From Planctomycetota bacterium (lineage in GTDB: Bacteria > Planctomycetota > PUPC01 > JACPCR01), in assembly GCA_030740295.1 (NCBI GenBank), contig JASLXP010000674.1, forward strand, positions 1 to 6,317: a DNA stretch of 6,317 bases, written 5' to 3'. Positions 1 to 5,548 of the stretch are shown piece by piece (within the stretch, counting starts at the first letter, position 1; every line of letters starts with the position of its first letter). The notes under the pieces are model-generated. The model ran no database searches, was not told the origin of the DNA, and was given only the letters and a program-made list of their open reading frames with translations. Position numbers and translations under genes: made by a program.

Positions 1-348
1 TACGCGCACAACGCCCCGCGCGACGCACATAATCATCCCGTCAACTACAAAGCTGATCGCCGCTCGATCCTCACCAGGGCCGCCCTCAGCGTCTTCCAGC
101 CCACCGCCACCTATTCCAACCCACTTGTGGAGATATCAAGATTCGACCACGAAACAGGCATCGCCGTTATCGTCACCGATCTCTCCTACAAACCCGGCAC
201 CCCTGGAAGGCTCACCATCACAACCGACCGCAGAATTAAAGAGGTCATTGCCTCACTCTCCGGAAAACTGGAGTGGGAACGCAAAGGCAAAAACATCATC
301 GTCGAACTACCCGTTCCCTCGCCGGTGGATGTGGTGATTCTTCGCTGA
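1..348 (+). CDS. C-terminal part of a putative glycoside-hydrolase-like protein (partial, 5' end outside window)
   Basis: The frame is open from base 1 and ends at TGA 346-348, giving the last 115 residues of a longer protein; the start lies to the left. The last 80 residues alternate hydrophobic and polar residues as in a small beta-sandwich. They include a stretch beginning GIAVIVTDLSYKP, then LEWERKGKNIIVELP, and the end PVDVVILR. From memory, this pattern (a 'lawn' of strands, a paired Leu-x-Trp/Phe segment, a final VxLP...DVVxLR strand) is the C-terminal cap of bacterial proteins annotated as beta-galactosidase-trimerisation or GH42-like. The catalytic part is not in the window, so no reaction can be assigned. 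An ATG-like internal start near 127 is only a GTG within the domain and is not believable as a gene start. The gene converges on the GH9 gene with a 37-base gap. Coding status is fairly sure; family is tentative. Confidence 0.7.
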   Translation, partial: YAHNAPRDAHNHPVNYKADRRSILTRAALSVFQPTATYSNPLVEISRFDHETGIAVIVTDLSYKPGTPGRLTITTDRRIKEVIASLSGKLEWERKGKNIIVELPVPSPVDVVILR

Positions 349-385
349 TCCAGCTACGACGGTTTGGCTTTGAAGTTCATTCAGG

Positions 386-2044
386 CTACAGCGACAGCTT
401 CAGCTCAGCCAGCTTGCCCGGTTCGATGGTAAAGGCTGAGCTCACTTGCTGGCCGACTTTGACTCTGAATGTGCCGCCGTCTGGCAATATGACCGGCTTG
501 CCGCGGCCAAGGGTACCGATGGGATAGATTCTGCCTTTTGTGATTACAGCGTCCTCTTCATTCAGAATCTCGTACGTGCCGCGGACGGGTTTTCCCTTCG
601 ATGTGAGTGTTGCCCTCAGGTATGCCGGATTCGGCAGGGCCACTGCAGAGAGCTCCCACTTGTTGAGGTGGTCGCCATCAACTTCTGCGAGCAGGCAGAT
701 GGTCTCGGAATGGCTCGTCGCCTTCAGGTCGAACGAAAACTGAGACGGCTTTCCGGGCGTGACTTTGACCGCCTGCTTCGCAGGCTCGACGTTGGCGTTA
801 ACCGCGTGAATGGTCATCTCATGCGTCGAGGATCCAGTTCCGAGGGCGATTGCCTCCAATTCCACCTTGTAGGTTTCGTTTACCTTCACCTGAATCTGAC
901 GCCCATCGAAGGGAAGCTCGACGTCGTAGTCAGGCACGTGATACCAGCCCGGCTTACCCCCAGTAGAACGGACATCTTTGCCGCTCAGGAAGACGAGCTT
1001 TGAGACTTTGCCGGTCAGACGTCGCCCTCGAATCTTGATTTCTGTCGCGGTATCGAACGAAACGGAGTAATGCGCTGCAGCGATAGCCACGAACGATTTC
1101 GAGACTTCGCCGGCCTGGAGTGTGTATCGGCCACCTCCACTGAGCTTGAGTGGGCCATACGAACCGTCCGCTCCAGGAGTGAACTCCCTCTCGATGCGGC
1201 CGCTCGGCGTCTTAATGAAGACCTTTCCTTTATATGGGGCTCCATTGGTGGTGATTTTTCCCATCACATGGCACGGAGCATTGAGTGCAGCAAAGCTGGC
1301 CGCGGCAGCGGATTGCAGCCGGCCCCAGATTTCGTGAGCGTCCGTGCGGCTGTGGTTATAGAGGCGCAGGTAGCGAGGCATCATCCCACGGGTGAGCGGA
1401 TACAGTGCGTACACGTGCGAAGTGTGTTCCTCGCCGAAACCGTGGATGAAGGAGAAGTTGTATGGATTCCAACCGCTCATCTGTCCCGCGCAGCGTTGGG
1501 CGATGGCCTCGATCTCAGGATCGGCCAGCGCAGCCGCGATCTCGACCAGAGGCATGGCAGACCGAACGGCCAGTTCCGTCTGAGGGCCTTCGTAATCAAC
1601 GAAATAGGGACGAGCATCGAGGAAGCCTATGAACTTCCCACGTCCGCTTTCGATGGCTACATCACCGGGCATGCCATAAGGCCCGATCTTCCGGGTAACC
1701 GGTTTCAGGAAGAAGTCACTGTAACGTCGAAGCGCGAAGTAGATCTCATAGTAATGATCTGGAAAGACCTTCATCGCTTCGGCGAGCGCGGCGATGTTGC
1801 GACCGTAGAAGATGTCCTGGGGGTATGAATTGAATGAAGTCCGATCGGCGTTCAATGCAATCATCCCCGAAATGGGAGGAACTGATTTTTCCAGGACTCG
1901 ATTCTCCTGGTAGGAGAGCAGGCGAGGTATCTGTCTTTCTGCGGCTCGCCTGAATTCTTCGTCACCAGTGGTTTCGTAGAGCGCAAGATTGCTGCGCAGA
2001 TCGTTCTTCATGAACCGGTCGTGAATGGAGTGAGCGATCTTCAT
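386..2044 (-). CDS. GH9 glycoside hydrolase, downstream half: C-terminal catalytic barrel plus beta-rich accessory domains (frameshifted from upstream half)
   Basis: This 552-codon frame begins with ATG at 2044-2042, overlapping the TGA of the upstream GH9 half by ATGA. It reads as a continuation, not an independent enzyme. Residues 1-255 are helical with (alpha/alpha)6-barrel character, such as LALYETTGDEEFRRAAERQI. At 191-204 it has GWNPYNFSFIHGFG, matching the GH9 signature GxNPxxxSFVxGFG. The segment DAHEIWGRLQSAAAASFAAL (235-254) sits where GH9 enzymes have the D..NEV motif, so Glu238 is the likely general acid; the usual Asn before it is His here. Residues from about 257 to 552 are beta-rich. 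The first part (GKITTNGAPYKGKVFI) resembles a carboxypeptidase-regulatory/CnaB-like fold, followed by two or more Ig-like modules ending FTIEPGKLAELKLSL. There is no signal peptide, and the catalytic Asp pair lies in the other half, so this part alone should be inactive unless made as a fusion or re-associated. GH9 enzymes hydrolyse beta-1,4-glucans by inversion; the exact substrate is unknown. Confidence 0.82.
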   Translation of the reverse strand: MKIAHSIHDRFMKNDLRSNLALYETTGDEEFRRAAERQIPRLLSYQENRVLEKSVPPISGMIALNADRTSFNSYPQDIFYGRNIAALAEAMKVFPDHYYEIYFALRRYSDFFLKPVTRKIGPYGMPGDVAIESGRGKFIGFLDARPYFVDYEGPQTELAVRSAMPLVEIAAALADPEIEAIAQRCAGQMSGWNPYNFSFIHGFGEEHTSHVYALYPLTRGMMPRYLRLYNHSRTDAHEIWGRLQSAAAASFAALNAPCHVMGKITTNGAPYKGKVFIKTPSGRIEREFTPGADGSYGPLKLSGGGRYTLQAGEVSKSFVAIAAAHYSVSFDTATEIKIRGRRLTGKVSKLVFLSGKDVRSTGGKPGWYHVPDYDVELPFDGRQIQVKVNETYKVELEAIALGTGSSTHEMTIHAVNANVEPAKQAVKVTPGKPSQFSFDLKATSHSETICLLAEVDGDHLNKWELSAVALPNPAYLRATLTSKGKPVRGTYEILNEEDAVITKGRIYPIGTLGRGKPVILPDGGTFRVKVGQQVSSAFTIEPGKLAELKLSL

Positions 2045-2056
2045 TGCCCGTCCGCC
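2041..2056 (-). other. Frameshift junction inside the GH9 gene (ATGA stop/start overlap)
   Basis: On the minus strand the sequence around the junction is GCG GAC GGG CAA TGA in the upstream frame and GGA CGG GCA ATG in the downstream frame. Adding one C after GAC would give GAC CGG GCA ATG, that is LADRAMKIAHSIHDRF. This is a smooth amphipathic helix that joins the two halves of the GH9 barrel with no residue gained or lost elsewhere. I therefore infer a one-base deletion (or a sequencing dropout) at about 2048-2050. No classical X XXY YYZ slippery heptamer is visible, so programmed -1 frameshifting is not supported. Termination-reinitiation at ATGA could still produce both halves separately. 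Confidence 0.75.
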
Positions 2057-3612
2057 AGGCCTGGGTTCTTTGTCCGATAAGCTGCGGCCATTCGCGGCAG
2101 GCCGGGGCTGAACCAGGATGAAAAGTTGCCTTTGCGGGCCTTGTTGACGACGTAGTCATCCGCCGTACCGATCTTGTTGTCAGTGTACCAGTTTCCGTCC
2201 CGATTCCCGTTCATGCGCGCGACAACAGCCATATAACCGAAGGCCTTGAAGCTCTTCTCCAGCATGAGAAACGACCATCGGGCTTCGTCGAGCAATGCCG
2301 GCCGTAAAGGATCGTCTGCAGGAAGGAGACGTCTCGTGTCCATCGCGAATTGGGCCACTGCCATGGAACTGTGCGAATAAAGTCTGAGGTCACCGGCATC
2401 GTAATGGCCTCCCGCGAGGTCGATATGCTTGCCGATTTCCGGATCCCAAACCGCATCGAGATGCGAAGCCTCGTGCAGGTGAGTCGCCGTGCCCGAACGC
2501 ATCCCGGCTACGATATGCTGAAGAGCCGCGCTGACTTCCGAATAGGGCTGGTCGTCGATTACGAAGTTGTGAGATCGCAACGAACCGGCTTGCACGTAGT
2601 ACCGGCCCGGCGAATCGACTGCAGTGAATTCGCCTTCGAGGAAATCGCCCATCGCGGTACGTGAAGGCTTGAACCCGCCTCGAAAGACAACCTTATGGCT
2701 TCCTGACTCGCGAACGATGAACGTATCAGCTGCTGACGACGCTGGCAGCAGGGCCACCTTCTCCGACAGCGGCTTATAGCCGAGTTGGTTCACTGTGACC
2801 ACGGCCGGATCGGCGCCCCAGCCAAAGGACTTTCGGGGGTTGGCAACGTGTTCAAGCCTGGCGTCGTCGTACAGGAAGTGAATCTCGTCATGGTTATCGG
2901 ACGGCTGAACGCCATGCCAGAAGTTGGCGAGGATGATGTAGCGGATGCGCTTACGGAACTCGATGCTCATGTGTGAAAAATCGAGCCAGACCTTGTTCCA
3001 CTGTCCGCCTGTTATCGGCATGCGGGTCACCGCGTGATAGTGTCGCCGGCCGACATGGTTGGTGCGGTCGTAGTATTCCAACATGTCGTCGTAATCGACC
3101 TCCACGCCGATGGGAACGCATGTAGATCTCATTCCCTGGAGATTTACCCAAATGGAAAACCGGTTGTACTCCGTGAGGTCCGCCGGAATCGGCAGCCTGG
3201 TATATATCTTTGACCAGATGTCATTCTTTGGAACCGCGTAAGGCTCATTCCGGAGCATCGGGCCCACTTTGTAGCGCACGTCCAGGCTGCTATCGCTGCC
3301 GTGCCCCAGTCCTTTCCGGATCGAAAATGAGAACCGGTCAGCATAGAAGTCCCACGGCTCCAGCTTGGCCTTCGGGTCTGTCTTCAGTTTCTTCTGCCGG
3401 ACATACCAGGCGGCAAACTTGTCCTCAGCGGTCCAGTTCTCTGGGTCTTTGATAAAGTCATTGAGTGAAAGTGTCCGGTCAATGACCTCCTGGTAAGGCT
3501 GCACAAGAGAAGGGCCTTCGGCATGGATGACGGTTCCAACGGCTGCTATCAGAGACAGAAGCGCGAGCAGACGAACTGTGGTGGCTGGATCGGGACGATC
3601 TTCGACAGGCAT
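2041..3612 (-). CDS. GH9 glycoside hydrolase, upstream half: signal peptide, beta-sandwich, CelD_N Ig-like domain and start of catalytic barrel
   Basis: This is a 523-codon frame from ATG 3612-3610. Residues 11-31 form a signal peptide: hydrophobic core VRLLALLSLIAAVGTV, then a small-residue site ending IHA before EG, so the enzyme is probably exported. Residues about 86-256 look like a carbohydrate-binding beta-sandwich (FSIWVNLQG, WNKVWLDFSHMSIEFR, IHFLYDDARLEHV). Residues about 270-353 are the CelD_N Ig-like domain that precedes GH9 catalytic modules (VTVNQLGYKPLSEKVALLPA; GEFTAVDSPGRYYVQAG). The catalytic domain starts near 358. It contains GGHYDAGDLRLYS, the GH9 motif whose Asp405 and Asp408 position the nucleophilic water. 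The frame ends at TGA 2043-2041 after KNPGLADGQ, in mid-barrel, and the rest continues one frame over. A TTG start at 3639 would add nine residues; ATG is preferred because it gives a compact signal-peptide n-region, although neither start has a good Shine-Dalgarno sequence. Confidence 0.85.
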   Translation of the reverse strand: MPVEDRPDPATTVRLLALLSLIAAVGTVIHAEGPSLVQPYQEVIDRTLSLNDFIKDPENWTAEDKFAAWYVRQKKLKTDPKAKLEPWDFYADRFSFSIRKGLGHGSDSSLDVRYKVGPMLRNEPYAVPKNDIWSKIYTRLPIPADLTEYNRFSIWVNLQGMRSTCVPIGVEVDYDDMLEYYDRTNHVGRRHYHAVTRMPITGGQWNKVWLDFSHMSIEFRKRIRYIILANFWHGVQPSDNHDEIHFLYDDARLEHVANPRKSFGWGADPAVVTVNQLGYKPLSEKVALLPASSAADTFIVRESGSHKVVFRGGFKPSRTAMGDFLEGEFTAVDSPGRYYVQAGSLRSHNFVIDDQPYSEVSAALQHIVAGMRSGTATHLHEASHLDAVWDPEIGKHIDLAGGHYDAGDLRLYSHSSMAVAQFAMDTRRLLPADDPLRPALLDEARWSFLMLEKSFKAFGYMAVVARMNGNRDGNWYTDNKIGTADDYVVNKARKGNFSSWFSPGLPRMAAAYRTKNPGLADGQ

Positions 3613-3659
3613 GAGATTTCTAAATAAGCTCTTCAGCAAGACACTTTCATTTCCAGTCT

Positions 3660-3665
3660 TTTATA
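3660..3665 (-). promoter_or_regulatory. Possible -10 element for the GH9 gene
   Basis: The minus strand reads TATAAA here (context AAGTATAAAAGAC), about 48 bases before the ATG at 3612 and 21 before the TTG at 3639. No convincing TTGACA-like -35 lies 16-18 bases upstream (ATTTCC or TTTCCT only). If used, the promoter lies at the truncated edge of the CBM9-like remnant. This is a weak call. Confidence 0.25.
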
Positions 3666-3678
3666 CTTTCCGCTGTAG

Positions 3679-3868
3679 AACAGGAAATGGGCTCTGGTAC
3701 TGCACATCCCATGGTCGGTTTTCGGCGGCCCGCCAAAGCCCGGAGAAAAGTGGCGCATGAACTTCGCCCGCGAGCGCAAACCGGAAACGGAGCTCACGAT
3801 CTCATCACCCCACAACCGCGGCTTCGGCGCCCCCCGCGCAGTTCGGCGACATTCAGTTCCTGAAGTGA
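3679..3868 (+). pseudogene. 3' remnant of a CBM9-like carbohydrate-binding protein gene, truncated and frameshifted
   Basis: Reading plus-strand codons from AAC 3679 gives NRKWALVLHIPWSVFGG, then PPKPGEKWRMNFARERK, then PETELTISSPHNRGFGAP, up to about 3834. One frame over, from about 3833, the sequence continues PAQFGDIQFLK and stops at TGA 3866-3868. This matches the closing part of CBM9-like domains: a 'W..E..IPW' strand, 'pGe.WR.NFaR', a '...sp...Fg.P..FG.i.F' ending. Third codon positions are mostly G or C, as in real genes here. The frame change falls in a run of six C (3830-3835); removing one C restores a continuous protein. Upstream, an in-frame TAG at 3676-3678 and loss of protein-like character mark truncation; a whole CBM9-like domain is about 200 residues and only about 60 remain. 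No start codon with a ribosome site fits, so it is most likely not expressed. The missing 5' part is replaced by the divergent GH9 gene, suggesting a rearrangement boundary near 3640-3678. Confidence 0.6.
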
Positions 3869-3941
3869 ATAATGCCCCTCGAATGACCACTGATTTGCAG
3901 ATGCTTCCCTGCCCACAGGTTCCGTAATGAGTAATGAGAAG
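3869..3941 (+). other. Short spacer before the propeller gene with a tandem 7-base repeat
   Basis: Between the CBM9-like stop and the propeller ribosome site I see no protein-like frame, no clear promoter and no terminator hairpin. The 7-mer TAATGAG occurs twice in tandem at 3925-3931 and 3932-3938. It contains the ATG at 3927 that could be mistaken for the propeller start. Confidence 0.4.
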
Positions 3942-3946
3942 AAGGA
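3942..3946 (+). promoter_or_regulatory. Ribosome binding site deciding the propeller gene start
   Basis: AAGGA, within GAAGAAGGAAATG, lies seven bases before the ATG at 3954, an ideal spacing. It is only one base before the ATG at 3948, and it falls inside the reading frame if the ATG at 3927 is used. It therefore favours 3954 as the start. Confidence 0.6.
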
Positions 3947-3953
3947 AATGGCA

Positions 3954-5279
3954 ATGGAGTTTGGCGACACGAGTCGCGAGGTGCTGCCCGCGCCCGAAAT
4001 GCTGACGGTGTTCTCCATGCCGGGGCTGGAGGTGTTCCAGATCACTACCCGAACGGACTGTCATGCCCACGGCTTCTACGACCCGGATCAGGCATTCGAC
4101 CCCACCGGGCGTTACATGCTGCTGAATCGCGAGCATGCCGACCCGGCGCGTCGCATGCTCCTGCTCTGTGATTTCAACGACGATTTCAGCCTCACCGTGC
4201 TCAGTGATGGGCCGCAATACACCGACGCCGCATTCTCCCGGGATGGCCAGTGGATCTACTACTCCATCCCCGCGCCCGGCAGGATAACTGTCCGCAGAGT
4301 GAGCGCTCCTTACCTTAAATCGGAGACCGTCTGCGAGTTGGAAGGCCCTCTTCCCGATACGGGCATCCGCCTGAACGCAACCGAAGATATCCTGCGTGTC
4401 GGAGGCGGGGTAAGGCTATCGCACGACGGACGCCATCTGCTCGTCTCGTTTTTTACTGATCAGCATCCGTGCCGCTCGGTCGCTTTAGCCATTTTCGATA
4501 CCCAGTCCTGGCAACTGCTGAACAACTTCGAGTTGGGGCCGCGATACTGGAATTCGAAGACTCGCTACGCGCCATGTTTCGGGCCAGATGGCGAATACCT
4601 GATCGCAGTTGGTGACTGCTTTTCCGAGAGCGGTTTCAACGAGGACGGGGCATGGTTCTGTAATCCGCTGGATGATGTTGGTGGGGCATTGTACCTGATC
4701 GACGAAAGCGGAACCGTGAAGATGGCTTATCCGGTTGGCCGCGACCGTCCCCGGCAGAACACATCCCACTGGGATTTCTTCGGCCGGACCCTGGCGGCGG
4801 TGTTCCACACCGACACCTTCGACACCGCGCCCCATTACCGCGGCTGCATCATGTACGCCGAACCGCTGCCCTGCAATCCCGAGACCCAACATCTGGGCCG
4901 CCACATGCCGGGCGGCCGCCAGATCGACATGACCCGTCACGTGGTCCGGCCAGACGTGTGTCACCTGCGTACCGACGGGGACGGTACTCACATGGTATGC
5001 GACACGATTGGCTACCACGACGGAATGGAAAGTTATGTTTACACCGGCACCATCAACCATGATGAAGAGGGTCCTTATCTTGTTCCAGCCTTCCTGGTTC
5101 ACCCGAAGAGCTCGTGGAAGCCGTACTGGTGCGAGTGCATTCCAGCCTTCTCCCCTGATCGGCAATGGGTGGTCTTTAACTCAGACTACCCCGGCGTGCA
5201 GGGATACGGCGGAGAGCGACACGTTCCTCAGGTGTTCGCGGCACGCGGGTACACGTTTCCCGGACATGTGACTGAGTGA
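3954..5279 (+). CDS. Beta-propeller protein resembling oligogalacturonate lyase (PL22-like)
   Basis: This is a 441-residue protein from ATG 3954, chosen by the AAGGA site; in-frame ATGs at 3948 and 3927 would add 2 or 9 residues. It consists of repeating blade motifs of the TolB/WD type: FDPTGRYMLL (48-57), FSRDGQWIYYS (94-104), LSHDGRHLLVS (155-165), FGPDGEYLIAVG (209-220), and FSPDRQWVVFNSD (399-411) before a final QVFAARGY strand. This order and the length (about 390-440 residues) match PL22 oligogalacturonate lyases and their many uncharacterised relatives. PL22 enzymes cleave unsaturated or short oligogalacturonides by beta-elimination with a bound metal. His272 (SHWDFFG), His337 (CHLRTDGDG) and His383 (VHPK) could be retained pocket histidines. 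However, where PL22 normally has HPHPxFSPDG this protein has ECIPAFSPD, so part of the metal site seems missing. No signal peptide is visible, which suggests a cytoplasmic location. It lies downstream of a decayed CBM9-like gene and upstream of a heparinase-like gene, all on the plus strand. Fold is confident; enzymatic activity is uncertain. Confidence 0.8.
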   Translation: MEFGDTSREVLPAPEMLTVFSMPGLEVFQITTRTDCHAHGFYDPDQAFDPTGRYMLLNREHADPARRMLLLCDFNDDFSLTVLSDGPQYTDAAFSRDGQWIYYSIPAPGRITVRRVSAPYLKSETVCELEGPLPDTGIRLNATEDILRVGGGVRLSHDGRHLLVSFFTDQHPCRSVALAIFDTQSWQLLNNFELGPRYWNSKTRYAPCFGPDGEYLIAVGDCFSESGFNEDGAWFCNPLDDVGGALYLIDESGTVKMAYPVGRDRPRQNTSHWDFFGRTLAAVFHTDTFDTAPHYRGCIMYAEPLPCNPETQHLGRHMPGGRQIDMTRHVVRPDVCHLRTDGDGTHMVCDTIGYHDGMESYVYTGTINHDEEGPYLVPAFLVHPKSSWKPYWCECIPAFSPDRQWVVFNSDYPGVQGYGGERHVPQVFAARGYTFPGHVTE

Positions 5280-5459
5280 GTTTTCAACACAGAGTTCACG
5301 TTCCATCTCGGAGACCGAGCCATCGAGTTCACCAGCGACTAGCCTCTGCGCCTGACCTGGGACGCTCGCAGAAAACACTATCGAATCTCAAGCACTACTC
5401 CCGTCGACGACACACAAGGTCTCGACAAGGCATGGAAGATAAGAGTGAATGTAAAATGA
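5280..5459 (+). pseudogene. Protein-like remnant after the propeller stop codon, interrupted by TAG
   Basis: In the propeller's own frame, directly after its TGA, the codons read VFNTEFTFHLGDRAIEFTSD, then TAG (5340-5342), then PLRLTWDARRKHYRISSTTP, then VDDTQGLDKAWKIRVNVK, and TGA at 5457-5459. The residues alternate hydrophobic and polar as in beta-strands, and most codons end in G or C, unlike the other two frames. A single change (for example AAG to TAG, restoring SDKPLRLTW) would make it continuous. There is no start codon with a ribosome site. I do not recognise the family; it looks like the last strands of a beta-sandwich. It could be the tail of a deleted gene, or a former C-terminal domain of the propeller cut off by two nonsense codons. 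Confidence 0.5.
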
Positions 5460-5503
5460 CGTTCCTCAGGGATCCCAAAGTTCTGATGGCTGTACGTTGA
5501 CAA

Positions 5504-5530
5504 CAGGACCATGGGGCTCAAAAGGTCCTG
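5504..5530. repeat. 7-bp inverted repeat upstream of the heparinase-like gene
   Basis: CAGGACC at 5504-5510 is perfectly inverted as GGTCCTG at 5524-5530, with a 13-base spacer, ending 18 bases before the ATG at 5549. No T-run follows, so it is not a typical intrinsic terminator. It could be an operator or a leader hairpin. A TTGACA hexamer at 5497-5502 is adjacent but has no good -10 partner. Confidence 0.35.
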
Positions 5531-5548
5531 ATAGAAAGACATTCCCCC

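Noticed and set aside
344..354. GCTG-ATC-CAGC mini-hairpin between the two convergent genes as a terminator
   Set aside because: Only four base pairs with a three-base loop and no T-run; too weak to call a terminator.
446..1003. Plus-strand open frame of about 185 codons
   Set aside because: Antisense shadow of the GH9 accessory domains; no ribosome site and no family resemblance.
1070..1828. Plus-strand open frame of about 250 codons
   Set aside because: It lies wholly antisense to the GH9 downstream half, whose motifs are clear. The translation is rich in Arg, Ser and Glu with no recognisable domain; long antisense frames are expected in GC-biased genes.
2041..2060. Programmed ribosomal frameshift site in the GH9 gene
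   Set aside because: No slippery heptamer and no obvious downstream pseudoknot; a one-base deletion or sequencing error is simpler.
3633..4217. Minus-strand open frame of about 194 codons across the intergenic gap
   Set aside because: It overlaps both the CBM9-like remnant and the start of the propeller on the opposite strand and has no recognisable motif.
4485..5165. Minus-strand open frame of about 226 codons
   Set aside because: Antisense to the propeller gene, whose blade repeats are evident; the translation has no domain character.
5276..5500. Plus-strand frame of 74 codons starting at the propeller stop overlap (ATG-like TGAGTGAG context)
   Set aside because: Its residue composition (His, Arg, Ser rich) is not protein-like, while the neighbouring frame over 5280-5459 is.
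5497..5525. TTGACA at 5497-5502 as a sigma-70 promoter
   Set aside because: At 17 or 18 bases spacing the -10 would be AAAAGG or AAAGGT, which is a poor match; kept only as context for the inverted repeat.
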